A stretch of 64,000 nucleotides of DNA from Scolanthus callimorphus. Its lineage: Eukaryota; Cnidaria; Anthozoa; Actiniaria; Edwardsiidae. The notes below the pieces were generated by a model. That model worked only from the letters and a program-made list of their open reading frames with translations. It searched no databases and had not been told where the DNA came from. The stretch's first letter is position 1; each line of letters opens with the position of its first letter. Where the stretch lies: NCBI GenBank assembly GCA_033964015.1, contig CM066919.1, positions 27,495,459 to 27,559,458 of the forward strand, written 5' to 3'. Made by a program: the position numbers and the translations under genes. Of the stretch, positions 55,099-64,000 are shown one piece after another.

Positions 55099-55967
55099 CT
55101 AAACATCACTAGTCAAATTCAACATTTCCCTCGCAAAACAAACTAATTACCTCGGTTGTGTCAGGCCGAATGTTGGCTGAGTTTAAAAGCTTTCTTCCCT
55201 GGGTAGGGAACTATTCACCGGCCTAAGGAAACTAGATCTTAGTAGCCAGCGTCTATTTCGTGCGCGCCTGTAATCTGTCTCGGAAAACGACTCCTCTCGA
55301 ACACAAACAGAGCCGGCTACGCAGGCTAGATCTTAGCGAATGCATAACGCTTGACTAAAGAGCATACCTGTAGTTCGTGGACGTATAATAATGTAGTCCA
55401 GCTGGGATTGATTTCCGTATTTTTGTCTGACGGCGAACTCTACCGCCAGTTGAGATGGATATTGACCCATGGACACCTGGGAGGTGTAACTTATCTCCGT
55501 ACAGGATTTGGGACATCACACTTGGAGGAATGAAAATTTGCTGTCAATCAATGATAATATATTAATAATAATAATAATAATTGTGTTTTCTTCCGTTAGG
55601 GGCCTAGGGGCCTGCGTCCTTTATTTATTTTCCAAAAGTGTTGATTATCGTCCTTTTCCGAGGAGGCGAAGGTAAATCAGCACCTTCTCCTCAATTATCT
55701 ATTGTTTTCAGTTGGGTTTATCCGATAGGAGTCAAAGCTATTCTTCTCGGCAAAATGGGCTCCTATCTTTTAAAATGCTATCAGCTATACAAAACATTTG
55801 GACGATGAAAGATGAAGATGAAATGTTTGCCATAGAAGTATTCTATTTGTAACTTACCTAAAGCATCATATTTGCAGTCTTGTATTTCTTTTATTGTGCA
55901 GAATTTTGCAGCTACAACCTCTAAAAGATATAATAGCATTACCGTATTTGGCGGAAACAATTCACTA

Positions 55968-56144
55968 GAGCCGATTTCGTATGACTGAGAAAAGTGCCGT
56001 GACACGGCGCGGTACTGTCGCGGTGGCGGTACGGAACCTGGCCTGCTGTAGGTACCGAATGAAATCGCGTAGTCGCGGTACTGTCACGGTCGCGGCGCGG
56101 TACAATCTTTCGCGGCACTTTTCACAGTCATACGAAATCTGCTC
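55968..56144. mobile_element. ~177 bp MITE with TA flanks
   Basis: GAGCCGATTTCGTATGACTG at the left and the complement of GAGCAGATTTCGTATGACTG at the right, with TA outside both ends. The interior has GGTACTGTCGCGG / CCGCG blocks in both orientations. Located in a channel-gene intron. Confidence 0.8.
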
Positions 56145-57117
56145 TAAATTGAACGTGGGCAGGGGACGCAGCATCATCAAAAACATAACGAGGACATGTT
56201 GTCCTATCTACTTACCTTTGACAGGTACCATACCTGTCCACCGACAGCCGCACTGCACAACACTTAACCGATTGTAGCACTCGGTGATACAGTGGCTACG
56301 AGAGTACTGCGTAAAGTGTTCCAGTTTTTGCTCCCCACATTTTGTAGGGTAAGGAGAAGCAAGGTGGATTTCCTGTAGAATAAAACAAAATAAAAGAAAG
56401 ACAATCTCAAGCTAGCAGTAGAGTAGAATAAAGAATGTAATTTGGACGAATGGTTATCAGGGCGGATATGCCGTGGAAGATGACGTCATAGCTCTCGTCA
56501 GAGCATCTAATGATGTGATGTCATGGGAACAATAGAACAATAGTGTCAAGGATTGCCCAGGCCTCGATCCCACACAGGATGTCCACGTTGGGACGATATT
56601 CATTAGTTTTGATTGGTCAATCGACACGCCAGACAGTGTTAACACTTCCAGTTTTTTTTTTTCGCTTGTGCTTTTTATCTATAAATTTCCGGTAACCCGG
56701 GAGGGCATGGCGGGGATTGGAGGTTCTACGAGATCGGACTGAATCAAAACCTACCTTTCGTTTGGTGATCCTGATATTGGTGAAAAAACCAGGCGAGACA
56801 TCAAACCCTTCCAAATCCATATCAGGCACGTACTTCTGGTCGTGTATGGCAATTTTAAAGCCGATGGACTCGTAACTATAAGGCCCATAATACTCGTCGG
56901 GTTGAGCGTTCAGTCGCAGAATAAGTCGTTCTGCTTGTCCACTTGATGTTACATTCTGTATTGGGATGCCGTCCTGACCAGAGTTGAATGTATAACATAG
57001 GCCATGCTGTTACATAATACACAGACGTGTTATTCATTGGACTCAATATCACAAATCTGATTGGTCGAGAGCAAACAATCAATTCACAAAGTTGTGTGAA
57101 CTTGGCATGTTTTAATT

Positions 57118-57612
57118 TAAAAATGCAATATCTGCACCAGATATTTAAAATGCAATATCTGCACCAGATATTTAAAAATGCAATATCTGCGCCAGATATT
57201 TAAAAATGCAATATCTGCGCCAGATATTTAAAAATGCAATATCGGCACCAGATATTTAAAAATGCAATATCTGCACCAGATATTTAAAAATGCAATATCT
57301 GCGCCAGATATTTAAAAATGCAATATCTGCGCCAGATATTTAAAAATGCAATATCTGCACCAGATATTTAAAAATGCAATATCTGCACCAGATATTTAAA
57401 AATCCAATATCTGCACCAGACATTTAAAAATGCAATATCTGCACCAGATATTTAAAAATGCAATATCTGCACCAGATATTTAAAAATGCAATATCTGCAC
57501 CAGATAATTAAAAATGCAATATCTGCACCAGATATTTAAAAATGCAATATCTGCACCAGATATTTAAAAATGCAATATCTGCACCAGACATTTAAAAATG
57601 CAATATCTGCGC
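57118..57612. repeat. 28 bp palindromic minisatellite, ~17.5 copies
   Basis: Unit AAAAATGCAATATCTGCACC+AGATATTT with GCACC/GCGCC variants. Each unit has a dyad, AATATCTG..CAGATATT, so one strand can form a row of small hairpins. It lies ~110 bases from the acceptor of channel exon 57006-56755. Confidence 0.95.
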
Positions 57613-57728
57613 CGGAGTCGTTCCAATACCAGCCCCTCGTCATTGTGTTATTTTCAAGTTAGTGACAAGGCTACGCTTTGCTACACTTTCAGAGGTGAAA
57701 ATTAACCAATTACAAAAAAACAGCTCGT

Positions 57729-57846
57729 CACTTCGTGACGCTAGAAGACTAGGGCCGTAGCGCTTACAGGGGCCGGAGGGGGGGGGGACGCTAGAAGACT
57801 AGGGCCGTAGCGCTTACAGGGGCCGGAGGGGGGGGGGGGGGGGGGC
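57729..57846. repeat. Tandem duplication ending in G runs
   Basis: GACGCTAGAAGACTAGGGCC to GGGGCCGGAGGGGG is present twice in tandem. The second copy ends in a run of about 18 G. Confidence 0.85.
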
Positions 57847-58984
57847 GTGCCCAGGTTTTTCCCAAACAATCCTTAAAAAACTCCCGACTTTACACCATGC
57901 ATATCAAAAATCCTCACAGAGCGAGGCTCCAATTACGATGTTCCCTGAGGTTCCCCTTTCATATTTTCTTGTGCATATTTAGAGATCATACATCTCGCCT
58001 TGGGAGCCTATATGGCTTAAACGCTTATTAAATTACAACTATTTGTTTATTATTATTCACCTTGAATGAAGTAGTCACTGTGAAATTCTTCTCAGAGCAA
58101 CCGGACCGGAAAAGACACGGCGCGATATTGTCAAAGTCAAACATTGCCGTCAAGTTGTGACCGTATGCCCTAACCATCTTCTCGATATCAAATATTTCAC
58201 CAGAAAGGTTTCTGGACGACACTACTTGATGGGACTAATTGGTCAAGATATCTCTGTGCCGCTGTCCCAACAATCTTACTTTTGAGCATCATGTTTTGAT
58301 TACACAGGGTGACCGCAGGGAAAGGTGTTTCGGGTGATTCTTCGACGCTGCGGCTATAAATAACTCCATAACGTTGGAGTCTTGCCACATTCGCAATGAG
58401 CTGGGAGAGCAGGAATCCGAAAGCTGTTAGCAATATCACCGTGCTTATGATCCTTCGAAGTCCTGGGGGCTCGTATAGTCACTGAATTCTCTTATCAAAT
58501 CTTGTGAGCTTGTTTGAGGCGGTTGGGTTGTCTCGTCTGTGGTTTTCACAATCGGGTTGAATTTTGCTTCTGGACGACATCATTCCCGAATGTACTGAAA
58601 TCGCCACAAGACTGTGCCTTGATGCGATGTTTTTTTCTCGTCTGAAGACGCTTGAGTTAATGATCTTACTTCCACTTGGCTGTGATGTCATTAAAAAAAG
58701 GCAAACCTTTTATTAAAAGTACGCTGGTATGGTTCACTGAGCCCTCCGAGTTCCTATCTAATAATGATTTCAACTTTATTAAGTTCATTCTCAGCGGTGC
58801 TATTTGACAAAAAAAGTAGGACAGGTATTAAAATATGATAAACCACCGGCTCACCTCTGGGGTGTAGATTAATAATTTTTCCTCGAATAAGTTTGCTTGT
58901 TTTTGGTAATTGTCAATGAGAACAAGCAATATTTACTCGGCGAAATGTAGAGACATATTTTACTGTCAAATACCGGTACTCCCT

Positions 58985-59450
58985 GGGGGGGGGGGGGGGG
59001 GGGGGGGGGGGGAGGGGGGACTCCCATATTTTTTGGTCGGGGATGATCGTCGGAAATTTTCAGTTTCACCCCTAAAAGATACCAAACATGGCGGGCCATA
59101 GCGTGGCTCAAATAAATTATTACCCTAAAAGATAACCTAAAACATGAGTTCTTATGTACCAAGTAGGCGCGAAGGACACAGGTAAAGGTGAAAGATACCC
59201 ATCAATAATTTTCCGTGTTTGTTTCTAATTTATCGTCTTCTCATCGAATAATCTCTCTTCTTACACGGTTTTTAGAAGCACTATCATAAGAAAAAACAAT
59301 TTGGACACAGTTTCGGCCCTAAAAGATACCAACCTCTCTAAAATTTATTGAAGATCACGATCACCCCTAAAAGAGACCAAACCATCGTGATTTTAACCCC
59401 TAAAAGATACGACGATCATCCCCGGTCAAAAAATATGGGAGTCCGCTAAG
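58985..59450. mobile_element. TIR element with CCCTAAAAGATACC repeats
   Basis: GGACTCCCATATTTTTTGGT at the left (after a G run of over 25 bases) is matched by ACCGG-TCAAAAAATATGGGAG at the right; inside both is GATGATCGTC / GACGATCATC. The interior has four or more copies of CCCTAAAAGATACCA. Same family as the fragment at 23165-23530. Confidence 0.75.
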
Positions 59451-59604
59451 AAAATAGCACGAAAAAAGCGATCGCCTTGAGTGCTAGCTATTTCGGCGGA
59501 ATCTACCGACTGAAGACTTTGAATATACTTGAATCGTATGATATCTCGTCCTCAATTTCCACAAAAAAGAGATATCATAGGATTCTACACGAAGCGTAAG
59601 ACTA

Positions 59605-60055
59605 TTTATTATATAGACACGAGTGTTTTACTGGGAAATACGCCACTCGTAGATCTCATACGAAGCTACATCCGGGACCTGAGTGATATATTTCCATATC
59701 ATCACTAGTGAGGATATCGGTCAAAACAAAAGTACTTGGAATCAATTTGGAGTATTTTTTTCTGGTTTGTCTATATAATAAAACGAAAATTACACGGTGG
59801 CTTGAAGATATGAGTTTTATTTTCTCGTGTCAAAAACAATAGTTTACTCATTCGCTTACCCTGCTCTAGCAGAGGTTTTTTTCTACCATGCGACATACCA
59901 GACACGCGAACAACTCAATGCTAGCTAATAAAAGACTGACAGAAAAAAACCTCTGCTAGCAGGTTATCATTCGCTGCGCTCATTCGTAAAATATTGTTCT
60001 TGCCACTCGAAAATAAAACTCATATCTTCGCGCCACCGTGTAACCTCTATTTATG
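59605..60055. repeat. Dispersed hairpin repeat, copy 3, interrupted
   Basis: Same family as 36119 and 45661, slightly more diverged, and split by a 110 bp MITE inserted in the loop of its palindrome (59857-59966). Confidence 0.85.
59857..59966. mobile_element. 110 bp MITE with 9 bp TSD
   Basis: Ends TACCCTGCTCTAGCAGAGG and complement of TAACCTGCTAGCAGAGG. TCATTCGCT flanks both sides (59848-59856, 59967-59975). A partial copy of the same family is at 50849-50935. Confidence 0.85.
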
Positions 60056-60620
60056 AGTGAAAAACTTTACCGGTAACCTGGCAAGTTCTGCGTCTTGGAG
60101 TTTGTTTAGTTTTTCAGAACATCTTAAAAAACATTTTTAAATGGTTCAAACTACTAACAATTTAAGATCATTTGGAATTTTCCCACACTCAAACAACAAT
60201 TTATTTTTATTATAAATCCGAATTCTTAGTATTTGTATGGCATCCTTAACCTTGACCCTCAATAACTGTTTATTTTTCTGAAAATAAAAATGATTTACTT
60301 TTGATAACCGTTATTTTCAGTAGCTCAAAATGTAGGAACATAAAAACTTTAAAACTAATAAAAAACATGAAGGTTTTGATTCGTTCTTGCAGGAATTGTA
60401 GCTTTTGATCTATGCCGACAATTTCGAATTACAGAAACAAATGACAGATGTTATTACAAACTATAAAATATGTTACAATCTTTAAAATATTGTTTGAAAA
60501 GCTTACTTTTTAACTTGATTTACTTCAGTAGTCGCGACTGAGTTGCAGCTGCTTTTGAATGTGTCAGAGGACACTAAGGTACTAAGTCAATTATATTCGG
60601 GGTAAGCCTCCCCAAAAACT

Positions 60621-61394
60621 ATTAGTCCGGTCAAATTAGCCCGAAAAAACCCCGAACCTGGAAAAAATTGCAACATGGGAAATTTTTGGTACTAATTGTC
60701 AAGAACATATCTGGGAATAACATATCCAAATTTCGTAGAAATCCGACCGGGGGAAGTTTGTTAAATTTTTGGTTTTACCGGCGACGTCAAGGGCGCTTTT
60801 GTTTTAGGCGGCACTTGGACACTGAAAACACAGAAACTGGGAGAATGTTTATAGACTGTACAGATCAAACCGGGGAAGATTTAAGAACGTTTTTCGGTTG
60901 AAACAAATAATTTCTGAGCGATGAGTTACGGCTGCGATCAGTTTATTTCTTTTATTTCTTTTAGCGTATAATATTCGAACTTTAGTGTATCACGACGCGG
61001 GAAATACAAGGATCATATGGGTTTTGTCAAAACTCAGGATTATTTTGTTATTATTTTGCAGAGTTGGTTATAAACAAACACAAAATTCACATCTATGCAA
61101 TCACATTCTGCAGTAGAAACAAATTGTTCGATATCTCGTTCAATGTCACACCGAGTTACGGCTCTACAGTCTATAGCCCTCTCCCTTCGAATTGTTCGCT
61201 TTCATTGTCTAAGTGCCACCGAAAACAACGGGCTTTCCTTCGTGGAGACGGAAAACTCCGAATTTAACCAACTTCCCCTGAACGGATTTTCACAAAATTT
61301 GGACACGTATTTCTCACATATGTTCCTGAGAATTTGCTGTATAAAAATCCCATGTTGCAATTTTTCCAGGTTAAACGCTAAATTGCCCGGACTA
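60621..61394. mobile_element. ~770 bp element with ~200 bp terminal inverted repeats
   Basis: AGTCCGGTCAAATTAGCCCG at the left and its diverged complement (AATTGCCCGGACT) at the right. Shared inner blocks are AAAAATTGCAACATGGGA and its complement, and AATTTCGTAGAAATCCG versus CGGATTTTCACAAAATT. The interior frames at 61064-61418 overlap the inverted repeat and are not credible genes. Confidence 0.75.
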
Positions 61395-61840
61395 TATTGC
61401 AAACTATTTCATAATTGATAATGTTCTTGTTTACAGAGTAAGAATTCATCAAAAGGTGATGAAAAGTCGATCAAACCCCTTGCGGCGTTCTCTGAAAACA
61501 TTGGTTGTTACAGAGAAAAGCACATATTTACCCGGAGAGCTACTTTTATGCTTATTGTTCGCTGCTTAAAAAGATATGAGTTTGAGACAACACGCAAGCA
61601 AATATTGCTTTGCAAGATTCAGGGAAAACTCCATGAAGGATGAGTTTCATAAAATATAGCAAGCTTTCTACAGAGACAAGGAAACCTCCACAAGAGATTT
61701 TAGCCTTGATCGCCATGGTTACCGTGTGACGTACAACTAGCGAGCTTTCTCGACAGGCGATACAGGCTTCCCGCCCATGGTGACCGGGACTATTTTTCGC
61801 CTAGCTGAGGTAGCTCGGTAAACTTCTAGCGGATCAATCT

Positions 61841-61978
61841 CAGTGGCGGATCCAGGGGTTTTCGAAGGGTTCCATGGAACCCTCCTTCATCAAAACAATG
61901 AGGATTTTATTGTGATACTAAGACCACGCATGGCCGAGCAACGGTACCCCCCTTTGTAAAATCCTGGATCCGCCACTG
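61841..61978. mobile_element. 138 bp hAT-like MITE
   Basis: CAGTGGCGGATCCAGGGG at the left and the complement CCTGGATCCGCCACTG at the right, the widespread CAGTGGCGGATCC end type. ATCTC is repeated outside both ends. A half-copy lies near 19375. Confidence 0.75.
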
Positions 61979-63300
61979 TATCTCATAGTGGTTATGGAAG
62001 GATACAGGGGTTTGGTGGGCGAGAAGAGAAGCGACGTACTCGACCGGCCTGGCCTAGGAACATTTGCGCGCCCATATGGGCTAAATAGAGTGGATCCCTG
62101 TGCCTTACGCACAGGGATCCCAATATAATGTATGGGTGTGTATATAAAGCCTAGTGCAATCGCTGCCACATTAGTCTTAACACTAAAGGAGGGCTTGTAG
62201 CCGAAAGGCCTTTGTTGACTATTAACGTACATCGTAGGTGAATGGTGAATGGTTTTGTTCTTGTCCCGATTGTATTGATTTTTGTTTGAGCCGCCGAGTG
62301 AAGAGATTGTGCAAGCTTGAAAAGTGGAATTATGGGTACTTTAGGGAACAAGTACAAGTAAATTGATCTGCATGCATTTTATTTAGAATTAGCTCAATAT
62401 ATTTACACATGCGGACTAGATTATTCTATGTGTCCAAGTTAGCCGCTACTTAAAATTATTATTCTCTAAATTAATATTTTTAATATTCATTATTATTGGC
62501 CGTTTTTATACCAGATACGTATAATTCGCCCAGATGACTAGAGGCAACGGATTTTAGTGGGTCTGTCAGTTCATCCTAGCATAAGTGCGGTCCGGAGATG
62601 AACAATACGTCTTGGTTGACTTTGACAACAATTAAGGTGGCCCGCGGGTAATTATTTTCAAAAATACCTTCATTTTGAAACCATGTTTTAAGCCCCTTGG
62701 AAACATCCGACCGATATGATGTGAAACGCATATAATCATCAATGCTTCTAGTTTATGAATATTAAAACAAATAATAGATATTTATAATTAGGGAGGTGCG
62801 ATGCACGTGCAAACAAAACCTCGTTTTCGTGTTTTCGGTACAATTTCTAAAAAACTACAATTGTAGAGTTGCAAACCACTACATTCTGCGTGTATGTAGT
62901 CGTTGTTAATTCAACTCTCATCTGACAAACCTATTGCCGCTGGCCACCTTAAAAGTGCATCTGACCTGACGAACTAAAACGTTTAGGTCGTGAGTCGCAC
63001 AATATAGATACGGGCCTGGACAAAATTATAGATAAAGCAATACTAATACTTCGGTCACTGCTCATGCGCACCTAAGATTATCATTAACGTAAAAACAGGC
63101 TGTTCATCTAATTCGTCCCTGTCTTTACTTGCTGATTTTAAACGATCAAGAAACCATGGAAGGGTCTTTTGATTTGTGAAGTCTTTGATCATGCAAGTTT
63201 GTATGACGTTCATAATTTGTTTTCTCACTTACGCTGGTTACGCGTAAACAGTTTACTGCCATGCGGATTAACGATGCTCCCTTTCTGGTCCCACTCTCCA
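61979..63300. other. AT-rich spacer
   Basis: No gene recognised. A short palindrome CCTGTGCCTTACGCACAGG lies at 62097-62115. The rest is unremarkable. Confidence 0.4.
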
Positions 63301-63385
63301 CTTGTTCCATCGCAAAATACAAAGCCGAATTAACAAATCGATAAACTCGACAACTGTCAACAAACTGCAGCCCACGAACAGCCCC

Positions 63386-63446
63386 ATGTTTCCGCCGAGC
63401 TCAGCTGAAGGAGAATCAGATCAAGACGTTTTTACCAGAAAGACAG
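63386..63446 (+). other. Possible first coding exon (weak)
   Basis: ATG at 63386 opens 20 codons (MFPPSSAEGESDQDVFTRKT) that end at a consensus donor, ACAG|GTAAGTTG. The peptide is hydrophilic and not recognised. It could be the start of a plus-strand gene that continues past the window, or chance. Confidence 0.22.
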
Positions 63447-63850
63447 GTAAGTTGCACGCCTTGCCTCGCACAAGAAAAACTATGTAATTCTGCCGAGTTT
63501 TATCTGCATAGAATATTTGGTATCCGAGATATACGCATTTCAATACCCATTATATTTACAGTGAAATGTAAATGGCGTCGCCATCGCCTTCGGCCTCATG
63601 GGCTGTTGAATGAGAGCCCATTCGGGCTTGCGGAATAATTGTTAAATATAACAGTCTGGAATATAGTTTAGATTGTGAAACCGATAAATTTGAAACAATT
63701 ATGGCCTCTCCCCCAAAAAAAAATCGCGACAAAATGTGTTATTGAATTTTTACAAATTTTTTTATTATTTCATACATGAAAGAAAATCAAATGGATTATT
63801 TGTAAATATTTATATCAGAGAGGTGCTATGAAATCGTTAAATTGTCATTA

Positions 63851-63900
63851 AGTATATTATTATTATTATTATTATCATTATCATAATTCTTATTATTATG
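63851..63900. repeat. TTA microsatellite
   Basis: Run of TTA/ATT trinucleotides with a few interruptions. Confidence 0.9.
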
Positions 63901-64000
63901 GAAGCCATTGACCGGTGATCACGCAATCACACGTGGTTCAATTACCGCGCCAGCCTTCTTGTTGAAAAAGGCAACTCTTACCTCCAAAAGTGCTCAGAGT

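Larger units (their letters stand above)
53580..58691 (-). pseudogene. DEG/ENaC/ASIC-like sodium channel, disrupted
   Basis: Trimeric cation channel family with two membrane segments and a large cysteine-rich ectodomain. Exons (minus): about 58691-58061, 57006-56755, 56372-56216, 55920-55858, 55540-55368, 53715-53580. Visible: TM1 (ILLTAFGFLLSQLIANVARL), the FPAVTLCN box, APCLFRSGCSEKNFT, GLCYTFNSG, LASPYPTKCGE, and CITECYNRLSVVQCGCRW. Three single-base deletions break the frame, at about 58465 (before LRRIIST), 58207 (between QKPF and SGEIFD) and 55516 (inside the CxCPxxC motif). The 55368/53715 junction is also out of phase, and the N-terminal frame before KFNPIVKTTDE is unclear. No exon with the GxS selectivity motif and TM2 lies between 53580 and KIF22. 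SLC22, KIF22 and pol in the same window are intact, so sequencing error is the less likely explanation. Confidence 0.8.

Overview
The window looks like nuclear DNA of an early-branching metazoan, most likely an anthozoan cnidarian such as a stony coral. This is inferred from compact GT-AG genes with short exons, animal families (SLC22, KIF22, DEG/ENaC), a Gag of the PNMA-like Gypsy type, a CR1/Jockey-like LINE, and a dense load of MITEs and foldback elements. No species assignment is possible from sequence alone. There is no sign of operons, CRISPR, rRNA or intact tRNA genes.

Three host genes can be built from exons with matching splice phases. (1) An SLC22-type membrane transporter on the + strand (22481-33280): nine exons, 1602 coding bases, 533 aa. 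(2) A KIF22/Kid-type chromokinesin on the - strand (46575-34686): 18 exons, 1743 coding bases, 580 aa. It converges tail to tail with the transporter. (3) A DEG/ENaC/ASIC-like channel gene on the - strand (58691-53580). It shows at least three single-base deletions in its exons and no exon for the second membrane segment, so it is probably a decaying pseudogene. Two weak first-exon candidates lie at the window edges.

From 1 to 22.4 kb the window is almost entirely repeats. A tandem array of a ~129 bp satellite (1941-2760, with a remnant at 16.5 kb) is split by a 13.7 kb nest of elements. The outer one is a foldback element with long inverted ends. A young full-length Gypsy (Ty3) retrotransposon with identical 215 bp LTRs (3094-12682) sits inside its left arm, and a 5'-truncated LINE with an open reverse transcriptase frame sits inside the Gypsy leader. 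The interior of the foldback is arranged A-B-A'-B', where A' and B' are inverted copies, instead of the usual A-B-B'-A'. Several further elements with terminal inverted repeats and visible target-site duplications follow.

Inside the genes the introns are also filled with repeats. SLC22 intron 1 is made largely of two minisatellites, one starting at the donor and one ending at the acceptor. The acceptor-side array (about 26 units of 28 bp) looks like an amplified 3' splice site and contains no AG dinucleotide over about 730 bp. SLC22 intron 3 holds a 2.8 kb long inverted repeat. A KIF22 intron holds an LTR-like, non-coding 3 kb insert with two tandem arrays. The 47.1-51.9 kb interval between KIF22 and the channel pseudogene is a 4.8 kb element with terminal inverted repeats and no coding content. 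The right end (58.9-64 kb) holds more non-autonomous elements and little else.
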